Source: Rhodocyclales bacterium (GTDB lineage Bacteria > Pseudomonadota > Gammaproteobacteria > Burkholderiales > Rhodocyclaceae). From it: a DNA stretch of 9,332 nt. Position 1 is the stretch's first letter. Every line of letters starts with the position of its first letter. The stretch spans positions 1 to 9,332 of the forward strand of contig JAJTBM010000090.1 in assembly GCA_021286885.1 (NCBI GenBank), given 5' to 3'. The position numbers and the translations under genes are program-made. This document shows, piece by piece, positions 1 to 6,271 of the stretch. The notes below the pieces were generated by a model. It did no database searches. It was not told where the DNA came from and saw only the letters and a list, made by a program, of their open reading frames with translations.

Positions 1-920
1 ACGAGCAGCCCGGTTTCCGGCGCGAGTTTCTGCCGCTGGCGGGCGCTACCCGCTGCCGGGGCGTGCTGGTGGTGTCCTGGCCGGTGGCGCTGGGGGATGT
101 GGAAGAGGTGCGCCCGCTGCTGGAGGCGGTGGCCTCCCTGGCCACTACGGCCCTGGAGCGTCTGCACTTTGTGGAAGTGGCCCATCAGGCCCAGTTGGAT
201 GCGGAGTCCGAGCGCCTGCGCAGCTCCATCCTGTCGGCCCTGTCCCACGACGTGCGCACCCCCCTCACCGCCCTTTATGGGCTGGCGGATACCCTGGTGC
301 TGGCCCGCCCGCCCCTAGCCGAGGGCCCCCGGGAAATCGCCGCCGAAATCCGCGATCAGGCCCTGCGCCTGAATGGCATGGTGGGCAAGCTCCTCGACAT
401 GGCGCGGCTCCAGTCCGGGCGCATCAAGCTGCGCAAGGAATGGCAATCGCTGGAGGAAGTGCTGGGGGCCAGCCTCAAGCTGCTGGGCCGGGCCCTGGAG
501 CGTCATCCGGTGACGGTGCGCAGCTTTGCCGAGTTGCCCCTGGTGCTGTGCGATGGGGTGTTGCTGGAGCGGGTGTTCTGCAATCTGCTGGAAAACGCCG
601 CCAAGTATTCGCCCGCCGGCGCGCCGGTGCTGGTGAGCGGACGCGCCACCGAGGTGCTGGTGGAGGTGCGCATCCTGAGCGGCGGCCCTGGCTTTGATGT
701 GGATCGGTTGGCGCATCTGTTCGAAATCTTCGAGCGGGGCCGGGGGCATGGGCCCGGCGTTGGGCTGGGGCTTGCCATCTGCCGCACCATCGTTGAAGCC
801 CACGGGGGCAGCGTACGCGCCTTCAACCCCCCTGAAGGCGGCGCCTGCGTGGCCTTCACCCTGCCCGCCAGCCCCCTGCCGCCCCTGGAGCCCGAGCTGC
901 CGGAGGGCGAATTGCCATGA
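1..920 (+). CDS. kdpD: Sensor histidine kinase KdpD, C-terminal part (5' end outside window)
   Basis: The frame is open to the left edge (first full codon at 3), so only about 305 of the roughly 900 residues of a typical KdpD are present. KdpD is the inner-membrane sensor kinase that phosphorylates KdpE under K+ limitation. What remains is the end of the GAF-like region, then the cytoplasmic kinase core: H-box SALSHDVRTPLTALYG with the phospho-accepting His at 246-248, the KdpD-typical LLDMARLQSG, N-box NLLENAAKYSP (about 570-610), and G2 box PGVGLGLAIC followed by EAHGGSVRAFNPPEGGAC (about 750-850). These closely resemble E. coli KdpD. The oddity is the G1 box, which reads ILSGGPGF. Ser (AGC, 678-680) stands where the ATP-binding Asp of DxGxG is expected. 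A proline-rich tail follows the kinase core. It overlaps kdpE by 4 bp. kdpFABC presumably lie upstream, off the window. Confidence 0.93.
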   Translation, partial: EQPGFRREFLPLAGATRCRGVLVVSWPVALGDVEEVRPLLEAVASLATTALERLHFVEVAHQAQLDAESERLRSSILSALSHDVRTPLTALYGLADTLVLARPPLAEGPREIAAEIRDQALRLNGMVGKLLDMARLQSGRIKLRKEWQSLEEVLGASLKLLGRALERHPVTVRSFAELPLVLCDGVLLERVFCNLLENAAKYSPAGAPVLVSGRATEVLVEVRILSGGPGFDVDRLAHLFEIFERGRGHGPGVGLGLAICRTIVEAHGGSVRAFNPPEGGACVAFTLPASPLPPLEPELPEGELP

Positions 921-1603
921 GCGGCCCGCTGATTCTGGTGGTGGAAGATGAAAGCCCGATCCGCCGCTTTGTGCGCGAGGCCCTGGTCTCGGAAGGTTGC
1001 CGGGTACTGGAGGCGGGCAGCCGGGACGCGGGCCTGCTTGCTGCGGGCGAACATCGGCCCGAACTGGTCGTGCTGGATCTGGGCTTGCCGGACGGGGACG
1101 GGGTGGAGTTTGTCGAAAGCTTCCGGGCCTGGTCCCGGGCGCCGGTGCTGGTGCTCTCGGCGCGCAGCACCGAGCAGGACAAAATCGGCGTGCTGGATGC
1201 CGGGGCCGATGACTATCTGACCAAACCCTTCTCGGTGGGCGAATTGCTCGCCCGGGTGCGGGCCTTGCTGCGGCGGGCCACCACCGGCGGCGAAAGTGGC
1301 GCTGCCCGGCTGGAGTTTGGCGACCTGAGCGTGGATTTTTCCCGCCGTCAGGTGCTGCGCCAGGGGGCGCCGGTGCGCCTCACCCCCATCGAATACCGGC
1401 TGCTCACCGTGATGGTGGCCAGCGCCGGCAAGGTACTCACCCATCGCCAGCTGCTGCGGGAGGTGTGGGGGCCGGCCTATAGCGAAAGCAGCCACTATCT
1501 GCGCATCTACGTGGGCCACCTGCGCCACAAGCTTGAAGACGATCCGACCCGCCCCCGTCACTTTCTGACTGAAACCGGGGTCGGGTACCGTTTTCAGCTC
1601 TGA
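917..1603 (+). CDS. kdpE: Response regulator KdpE (OmpR/PhoB family)
   Basis: This is a complete 228-residue protein, close to the 225 of E. coli KdpE. The N-terminal receiver domain has the acidic pair E10/D11, phospho-acceptor D54 (VVLDLGLPDGDG), the switch Ser81 and Lys103 (LTKPFS). The C-terminal winged helix (about 128-228) carries LTPIEYRLLTVMV, the recognition region YLRIYVGHLRHKLE and the closing TGVGYRF. It is phosphorylated by KdpD and activates the kdpFABC high-affinity K+ ATPase genes. The ATG sits in an ATGA overlap with the kdpD stop, and a GGAGGG Shine-Dalgarno at 902-907 inside kdpD supports this start and coupled translation. All receiver key residues are intact, which contrasts with the altered G1 box of its partner kinase. 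Confidence 0.96.
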   Translation: MSGPLILVVEDESPIRRFVREALVSEGCRVLEAGSRDAGLLAAGEHRPELVVLDLGLPDGDGVEFVESFRAWSRAPVLVLSARSTEQDKIGVLDAGADDYLTKPFSVGELLARVRALLRRATTGGESGAARLEFGDLSVDFSRRQVLRQGAPVRLTPIEYRLLTVMVASAGKVLTHRQLLREVWGPAYSESSHYLRIYVGHLRHKLEDDPTRPRHFLTETGVGYRFQL

Positions 1604-1639
1604 GCGCATTCGCAGGCCCGGCGTGGGGTGTTCCAAGCC

Positions 1640-1660
1640 TATAAACACATAAAACACATA
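1640..1660 (+). promoter_or_regulatory. AT-rich leader of kup with possible -10 element and 9-bp tandem repeat
   Basis: The 94-bp gap between kdpE and kup turns abruptly AT-rich. It contains TATAAA at 1640-1645 and a perfect tandem duplication of AAACACATA (1643-1651, 1652-1660). TATAAA matches five of six bases of a sigma70 -10 element, but no convincing -35 lies 16-18 bp upstream. I see no terminator hairpin after kdpE, so kup may be read both from kdp and from its own weak promoter. This is inference from base composition and position. Confidence 0.3.
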
Positions 1661-1697
1661 ACTCAAAACCCAAGCATCACTCTCCAAGGAATTTTTC

Positions 1698-3578
1698 ATG
1701 CAATCAGACAGTTCCTGTCATGGGGGGCGTGCCGGCCTCTTCGCCCTGGCCCTGGCGGCTCTGGGCGTTGTGTATGGCGATATCGGCACCAGCCCCCTGT
1801 ACGCCTTCAAGGAGGCCTTCGCCGGCCCCCACGGCCTGTATCCCACCGAGGCCAACATCCTCGCGGCCCTCTCGGCCTTCTTCTGGGCGGTGCTGGTCAT
1901 CGTCTCGATGAAATACGTCTGGATCGTGCTGCGCTTTGACAACGAGGGCGAGGGGGGCGTGCTGGCCCTGACCGCCCTCGCGCACCGGGTGGCGGGCGCA
2001 AGCCGGGGCGGGATGCTGGTGATCGCGGGGGGCATCTTTGCCGCCGCGCTGTTTTACGGCGACGCCATCATCACCCCGGCCATCTCGGTGCTCTCGGCGG
2101 TGGAAGGCCTGAGCATCGCCACTCCGGCGCTGGAGCACTACGTGGTGCCCATCACCGTGGGCATTCTGGTGGCTTTGTTCCTGATCCAGAAAAAAGGCAC
2201 CGGCCAGGTGGGGCGCTTCTTTGGGCCCGTGACCCTGATCTGGTTCGGCTCCCTGGCCGCCATGGGCATCGCCAGCATCGTCCAGACTCCCGAAGTGCTG
2301 CGCGCCCTGGATCCTCGCTATGCCATCAATTTTGCGCTGGACAAGCCGGGCATGGCCTTTGTGCTGCTCTCGGCGGTGTTCCTGTCTCTGACCGGGGGCG
2401 AGGCCTTGTACGCCGACATGGGCCACTTTGGCGCCAAGCCGGTGCGCCTCGCCTGGTATGGGCTGGTGTGGCCATCGCTGGTGCTTAACTACCTGGGCCA
2501 GGGCGCCCTGGTGCTGCGCACCCCCGCCGCCATGGAAAACCCCTTCTACATGCTGGCCCCTGACTGGTTTTTGCTGCCCTTGGTGGGCCTGGCCACCCTG
2601 GCCACGGTGATTGCGTCCCAGGCCACCATCACCGGTGCCTATTCCATGACCCTCCAGGCCATGCGCCTGGGCTACCTGCCCCGGCTGCGCATTCTGCACA
2701 CCTCCGATACCGAGCGTGGCCAGATTTATGTGCCCAGCGTGAATTGGCTGATGCTGATGGGCGTGATCGTGCTGGTGTTCCAGTTCCGCTCCTCGGGCGC
2801 CCTGGCTGCGGCCTACGGGATCGCGGTGTCGGGCACCATGATCATCACCACGCTGCTCACCGCGTATGTGGTGATTGTCGCGGTGCGTCGCCACCAGAAG
2901 CGCAAGCTGGTGGCCCTGGCGGCCTTTGGGCTGCTGGAGTTGCTGTTCTTCTCGTCCAACCTGAGCAAGATTGCTGAAGGCGGCTGGTTGCCCATGGCCC
3001 TGGGCGGGCTGATCTTCCTGCTGCTCACCACCTGGAAGGAGGGCAGTGGCATGCTGGCCCAGCAGCGCCAGATGATCGACGTGCCCATGGAAGGCTTTCT
3101 GGCCGGCCCGGTGCCCGATGTGCCCAAGGTGCCTGGTACCGCCATTTACCTCACCTCCGAGCCCGCCCTGGTGCCCAGCGCCCTGTTCCACAACCTCAAG
3201 CACTACAAGGTGATGCACGAGCGTACCGTGTTCCTGCATGTGGTGAATGAAGACATTCCGCGCATTCCTGAAGACGCACGGGTGACTGTGCGCGAGTTGG
3301 CGCCGGGTGTGTTTAATGTGGATGCCCGTTTTGGTTTCCGCGAAGAGCCCGACGTGCCCGCCGCCCTCCGCTTGGCCGAGCCTGCCGGCCTGATGCTGGA
3401 GCCCATGCTCACCACCTATTTTGTCGCCCGCTCCAGCGTGGTGGATGGCCCGGGCAAGCTGCCCCATTGGCGCTGCGCCCTGTTCGCCTGGATGATGCGT
3501 CAATCGGAAGGCGCCGCCAGCTACTTCAAGCTCCCCGCCAATCAGGTGGTGGAACTGGGGACGCAGGTGATGTTGTAA
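1698..3578 (+). CDS. kup: Kup low-affinity K+ uptake protein (KUP/HAK/KT family)
   Basis: This 626-residue inner-membrane transporter is close to E. coli Kup (622 residues). The family imports K+ driven by the proton gradient. The first membrane segment carries the family signature GVVYGDIGTSPLYAFKEAF (about residues 23-41). It is followed by RFDNEGEGGVLALTAL, the segment FYGDAIITPAISVLSAVEG, SLTGGEALYADMGHFG and ASQATITGAYSM. About twelve hydrophobic segments end near residue 445. A cytosolic C-terminal domain of about 170 residues follows, with the usual FLHVVNEDIPRIP region. The ATG is supported by AAGGA at 1686-1690, seven bases upstream. It lies 94 bp after kdpE in the same direction, so a high-affinity regulatory system and a constitutive-type K+ importer sit together. 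A strong hairpin terminator follows. Confidence 0.96.
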   Translation: MQSDSSCHGGRAGLFALALAALGVVYGDIGTSPLYAFKEAFAGPHGLYPTEANILAALSAFFWAVLVIVSMKYVWIVLRFDNEGEGGVLALTALAHRVAGASRGGMLVIAGGIFAAALFYGDAIITPAISVLSAVEGLSIATPALEHYVVPITVGILVALFLIQKKGTGQVGRFFGPVTLIWFGSLAAMGIASIVQTPEVLRALDPRYAINFALDKPGMAFVLLSAVFLSLTGGEALYADMGHFGAKPVRLAWYGLVWPSLVLNYLGQGALVLRTPAAMENPFYMLAPDWFLLPLVGLATLATVIASQATITGAYSMTLQAMRLGYLPRLRILHTSDTERGQIYVPSVNWLMLMGVIVLVFQFRSSGALAAAYGIAVSGTMIITTLLTAYVVIVAVRRHQKRKLVALAAFGLLELLFFSSNLSKIAEGGWLPMALGGLIFLLLTTWKEGSGMLAQQRQMIDVPMEGFLAGPVPDVPKVPGTAIYLTSEPALVPSALFHNLKHYKVMHERTVFLHVVNEDIPRIPEDARVTVRELAPGVFNVDARFGFREEPDVPAALRLAEPAGLMLEPMLTTYFVARSSVVDGPGKLPHWRCALFAWMMRQSEGAASYFKLPANQVVELGTQVML

Positions 3579-3613
3579 CGCGTGTTTCGATGGCGGCTGC
3601 CATTCGTTGATGT

Positions 3614-3658
3614 AATAAAGCAGCACAGTCCGGTAGCGCTGGACTGTGCTGTTTTATT
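3614..3658. terminator. Bidirectional rho-independent terminator between kup and the convergent araC-type gene
   Basis: A perfect 11-bp stem (3621-3631 with 3641-3651) encloses a 9-base loop. It extends outward through an A-rich left flank pairing with a T-rich right flank (3614-3620 with 3652-3658, one G-U pair). Read on the plus strand it is a GC-containing stem followed by TTTTATTT. Read on the minus strand it is the same stem followed by a T-rich run. It lies 35 bp after the kup stop and 87 bp beyond the end of the minus-strand regulator gene, so it can end transcription from both sides. Confidence 0.9.
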
Positions 3659-3745
3659 TCAGCCTTGCGGCTGTGGTTGGGGGGCGGGATGTCGTTGTTG
3701 TTGAAGTTACGGATGCAAGTTTTTATTAAGGAATCTGCAAGGATT

Positions 3746-4771
3746 TTAATGGGCAGGGGTTCTGTGGTGCCCGATAAATCCCTTCAGCGTCTCGGACGGC
3801 AATTCTCCAAACATCTGCCGGTATTCCTGGGCGAAGCGGGAGAGATGCCAGAAGCCCCAGCGGGCGGCCACGTCCTGAATCGCGGTGCGGAGCGGGTCGC
3901 TGCTGCGCAGTTCCTTGCGCACCCCGTTCAGGCGCAAAGCTTTCAAATAGCTGACGGGATTTATTTGCAGGACTTCTTCAAAGCAATACTGAAGCGTGCG
4001 GCGTGAAACCTGGAGTGCGGTGCACAAATCGCTCACCGAAATGGGCTCATCAATGCGCGTGCGCATGTATTCGATGGCCCGGGCCACTACTTGCTGGCGC
4101 CCCACCGAGGTGCGCGGCCCCGGATCGACGCTTTCCGGATTGCCAATTATGGATATCACCGTCCCGAGGATGCCTTCCTTGAGCCCTTTGCGCAGGGGCG
4201 CGTGGGCGAGCATGGCAGGGGAAGCGTTGAGGCTGGCCATGACCGCGCCCAGAAAATCCCGCAGCTGCCGGGCGGTTTGGGGATTGCGCCGGGGGCTCAG
4301 GACGCGCTCCAGGTGGGGTGCGATTTCTTGCTGTTCGACCCGCCGGGCGTGCTCCAGAAGATCGCTTTGGCTCACGCTCACCGCCAGTAGTTCGAGCTGT
4401 CCAGGGGTGCGGAACAGCAGCTCGCTGCCGGGTTTGTGGAGCAGCAGGGTATTCAGGTCCACCTGCCAGCCATCGCACCAGCCGTAATTGTCAAGGCGTA
4501 CCGGGACCCCGATCACCAGGGTGTTTTCTTCGATGCAACAGGACTCTTGCAAGGTTTGATTGGACTTTTCGGCGAATAGCTGACTTCCTGAGATGCATAT
4601 TTCATCCACTTGCCCCTCAAATATGCCCGGCGTCAGCTGTTCATATTGCTGGGACCACCCGTGCAGATAAGCCGCCTGTTCGCCCGCATCGTGGGTGGTG
4701 TGGTGGCGGACAGAGTAAGGATGGGGGGCGGAATGCTGGGGTGCAGCATGGCTGCCATATAAATGAAGCAT
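3746..4771 (-). CDS. AraC-family transcriptional regulator, probable activator of the divergent amine dehydrogenase operon
   Basis: This is a 341-residue protein read from the ATG at 4771. The C-terminal AraC/XylS DNA-binding domain is complete: helix-turn-helix 1 at about residues 244-267 (ISVSDLCTALQVSRRTLQYCF) and helix-turn-helix 2 at about 297-328, with ARWGFWHLSRFAQEYR and the family ending FGELPSETL. The N-terminal half (about 30-140) is a ligand or dimerisation domain of the type found in EutR-like and alcohol/amine-oxidation regulators; its ligand is not readable. The frame stays open to an ATG at 4936 (396 residues), but the added 55 residues look like non-coding leader, so 4771 is preferred. 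Its Shine-Dalgarno is weak (AGG nine bases upstream). The gene is visibly more A+T-rich than its neighbours. Divergent placement suggests control of aauB, inferred from position only. Confidence 0.88.
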   Translation of the reverse strand: MLHLYGSHAAPQHSAPHPYSVRHHTTHDAGEQAAYLHGWSQQYEQLTPGIFEGQVDEICISGSQLFAEKSNQTLQESCCIEENTLVIGVPVRLDNYGWCDGWQVDLNTLLLHKPGSELLFRTPGQLELLAVSVSQSDLLEHARRVEQQEIAPHLERVLSPRRNPQTARQLRDFLGAVMASLNASPAMLAHAPLRKGLKEGILGTVISIIGNPESVDPGPRTSVGRQQVVARAIEYMRTRIDEPISVSDLCTALQVSRRTLQYCFEEVLQINPVSYLKALRLNGVRKELRSSDPLRTAIQDVAARWGFWHLSRFAQEYRQMFGELPSETLKGFIGHHRTPAH

Positions 4772-4803
4772 GGTGGTGCGCCTGGAAAACGTGCGGTGGC
4801 CGG

Positions 4804-4905
4804 TCAGGGCCGGCAGGAATCTGCAAATACTGCAATTTCCCAGCAATATCCGGGCCGTTCGGGCAACTGCTTGTGGCAGCGCAGCAACGCCTTGTTCTTC
4901 AACAT
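4804..4905 (-). CDS. Possible 33-residue leader peptide or small protein upstream of the araC-type gene
   Basis: An ATG at 4905 is preceded by a strong Shine-Dalgarno (GAGGAG, complement of 4920-4915) at nine bases. It opens a 33-codon frame beginning MLKNKALLRC and ending at a TGA (4804-4806), 32 bases before the araC-type start. The peptide has three Cys and a Lys/Arg-rich start, with no recognisable family. It is in a different frame from the regulator. The ribosome-binding site is much better than that of the regulator, so it may be a translated leader or simply a chance ORF. The evidence is the Shine-Dalgarno/ATG pair alone. Confidence 0.3.
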   Translation of the reverse strand: MLKNKALLRCHKQLPERPGYCWEIAVFADSCRP

Positions 4906-4963
4906 TTTGTTTGTCTCCTCGGGGGTGCTTTTGCACTTTTGTGGTGCGATGCTAGCGCGAATG

Positions 4964-4978
4964 TGTCCATTGTGGACA
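4964..4978. promoter_or_regulatory. Palindromic operator candidate TGTCCA-N3-TGGACA
   Basis: This is a perfect 6-3-6 inverted repeat in the middle of the divergent region. It is about 76 bp upstream of the transcription start expected from the TAGAAT element, a usual place for an upstream activator site, and also upstream of the minus-strand regulator. The binding protein is unknown. A dimeric regulator, including the neighbouring AraC-type protein, is possible. Confidence 0.4.
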
Positions 4979-4999
4979 TGGTTTTTTGTGCGCTTCTTG

Positions 5000-5028
5000 C
5001 CATTTCCGGCTAACGGCTCTCCATTTCC
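5000..5028 (+). promoter_or_regulatory. Tandem CCATTTCC half-sites, 21-bp spacing (candidate AraC-type binding site)
   Basis: CCATTTCC occurs at 5000-5007 and again at 5021-5028, offset by 21 bp (two helical turns). The match extends to CCATTTCCRG in both copies. AraC-family monomers commonly bind such direct repeats next to the -35 region of the promoter they activate. A looser copy (CAATTTCC) lies at 4833-4840. The proximal copy ends six bases before the TAGAAT -10 candidate. Confidence 0.45.
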
Positions 5029-5034
5029 AGTTTC

Positions 5035-5040
5035 TAGAAT
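5035..5040 (+). promoter_or_regulatory. Candidate -10 element of the aau operon promoter
   Basis: TAGAAT matches five of six bases of the sigma70 -10 consensus and lies about 80 bp before the aauB start. The expected -35 position (about 5011-5018) reads TAACGGCT, which is not consensus. Activity would therefore depend on an activator. No mapped start site is available. Confidence 0.3.
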
Positions 5041-5119
5041 CCGCTCAAGCTGATTGCGCTTCAGTCGCCCCGCCTTTGCGGGAATTAACACAGCCTAACC
5101 CCGGAATCAGGAGAGCAAC

Positions 5120-6271
5120 GTGAATTCAATTGCATGGGCCCGCAGGAGCCTGCTGGCACTGGCCTGCATGGGCGCCACCGTCGCCCTGGCCGATGGTCTG
5201 GATAGCACCGGCGTGGTGGAAATGGCACCGCCCACCCCCCAGCGCCTCTATGTGGTGGACCCGGCCTTTCCCCACATGATTGATGGCCGCATGCATATCG
5301 TGGATGGGGATACGGAGCGTTACCTGGGGGTGATTTCCACCGGCTACTCGGCCTCGGTGGCCCTGGCCCCGGATCGCAAGGAAATCTACGTGGCCACCAC
5401 CTATTACGCCCGCCTCAATCACGGGGAGCGCACCGACGTGGTGGACATCCACGACGCCCAGACCCTCAGCTGGAAGGGCGAGATCGTGATCCCGACCCGC
5501 CACGCCCAGGCCATGGCGGCCCGCAACGTGACCCAGACCTCCTTTGACGGCCATTACCTGTTCGTCCAGAACGCCACCCCGGCCACTTCGGTGACGGTGG
5601 TGGATCTGAAGGCGCGCAAGGTGATTGCCGAAGTCCAGACCCCGGGCTGCTGGTCGGTGTATCCGTCCCCCAGCGTGGCCGGGCGGTTCTCGGCCATGTG
5701 CGGCAACGGCAGCATGCTCACCGTGACCCTGGATGCAGCCGGCCAGGTTCTGAGCCGGCGCCAGAGCGCCCCTTTCTTCGATCCCGACAAAGACCCGGTA
5801 TTCACCAACTTCGACCGCTACCAGGGGCGCTATGTGTTCGTCTCTTACCACGGTCAGGTGCATGTGGCCGACCTCTCTGGCGAAGAGGCCAAATTTGATG
5901 CGCCCTGGTCGCTGCTGAACGCCGCCGACCGCAAGCAGCACTGGCGCCCGGGCGGCTACCAGCTGCTCGCCACCCACGAACCCAGTGGCCGCCTGTTCGT
6001 GACCATGCACGACAAGGGCGAGGAGGGCACCCACAAAGACCCGGCCAAGGAAATCTGGGCCTTTGATCTCAACACCCACCAGCGGGTCAGCCGCTCTCCG
6101 GGCTATGGGGCGGGCGGGCTGGCGGTGAGCCGGGGCGACAAGCCGCGCCTCTACGCCCTCAATGTGGAAGAGGCCAAGATCACCCAGGTGGATGTGTCCG
6201 GTGCCAAGCCGCGCTTCCTGCGCACCATGCAGCCCATCGCCGAAACCCCCATCCAGCTGGAGCTGCAGTGA
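5120..6271 (+). CDS. aauB: Aromatic amine (aralkylamine) dehydrogenase heavy chain
   Basis: This 383-residue periplasmic seven-bladed beta-propeller is the large subunit of TTQ-dependent aromatic amine dehydrogenase (EC 1.4.9.2). It scaffolds the light chain and shapes the substrate channel. Recognisable family stretches are RLYVVDPAFPHMIDGRMHI, TTYYARLNHGERTDVVDI, FVQNATPATSVTVVDL, GCWSVYPSP, FVSYHGQVHVADLSG and PWSLLNAADRKQHWRPGGY, followed by HDKGEEGTHKDPAKEIWAFD. These follow the Alcaligenes faecalis AADH heavy chain more closely than methylamine dehydrogenase MauB. Residues 1-24 form a signal peptide with an RR pair at 8-9 and likely cleavage after ALA. The start is GTG at 5120, supported by AGGAG at 5109-5113, six bases upstream; no better ATG is in frame. 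It is first in the operon, and its stop overlaps the aauE start in TGATG. Confidence 0.93.
   Translation: MNSIAWARRSLLALACMGATVALADGLDSTGVVEMAPPTPQRLYVVDPAFPHMIDGRMHIVDGDTERYLGVISTGYSASVALAPDRKEIYVATTYYARLNHGERTDVVDIHDAQTLSWKGEIVIPTRHAQAMAARNVTQTSFDGHYLFVQNATPATSVTVVDLKARKVIAEVQTPGCWSVYPSPSVAGRFSAMCGNGSMLTVTLDAAGQVLSRRQSAPFFDPDKDPVFTNFDRYQGRYVFVSYHGQVHVADLSGEEAKFDAPWSLLNAADRKQHWRPGGYQLLATHEPSGRLFVTMHDKGEEGTHKDPAKEIWAFDLNTHQRVSRSPGYGAGGLAVSRGDKPRLYALNVEEAKITQVDVSGAKPRFLRTMQPIAETPIQLELQ

Larger units (their letters stand above)
4772..5119. promoter_or_regulatory. Divergent regulatory region between the araC-type gene and the aau operon
   Basis: This is a 348-bp stretch with markedly lower GC than the flanking genes. 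It holds, from left to right, a minus-strand small ORF (4804-4905), a perfect 15-bp palindrome (4964-4978), a CCATTTCC direct repeat with 21-bp periodicity (5000-5007, 5021-5028), a TAGAAT -10 candidate (5035-5040) and a small CCCGC/GCGGG hairpin (5069-5082) in the presumed aauB leader. No canonical -35 stands at the right distance from TAGAAT, as expected for an activator-dependent promoter. Roles are inferred from arrangement. Confidence 0.6.

Noticed and set aside
503..1699. 398-codon minus-strand open frame opposite kdpD/kdpE
   Set aside because: Low-complexity Gly/Ala/His/Gln-rich product typical of the opposite strand of GC-rich genes; it overlaps two clear kdp genes and has no family features.
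1704..3626. 640-codon minus-strand open frame opposite kup
   Set aside because: Product is His/Gly/Gln-rich with no domain; mirrors the codon bias of kup, which is unambiguous on the plus strand.
3665..4006. 113-codon plus-strand open frame after the terminator
   Set aside because: It is opposite the conserved helix-turn-helix coding sequence of the araC-type gene and has no features of its own.
4772..4936. N-terminal extension of the AraC-type protein from the ATG at 4936
   Set aside because: No good ribosome-binding site before 4936, the 55 added residues look like translated leader, and a strong Shine-Dalgarno in this stretch points to a different frame.
4931..5010. Possible sigma54 (-24/-12) promoter for aauB
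   Set aside because: No TGGCAC-N5-TTGC-like pair with correct spacing was found on the plus strand; a sigma70-type activator-dependent promoter fits better.
4318..5013. 231-codon plus-strand open frame crossing the araC-type gene and the divergent region
   Set aside because: No Shine-Dalgarno, no recognisable domain, overlaps the coding region of a clear AraC-family gene on the other strand.
5069..5082. CCCGC-CTTT-GCGGG hairpin in the aauB leader as a terminator or attenuator
   Set aside because: Stem is only 5 bp and is followed by AATTAACA, not a T-run; too weak to call.
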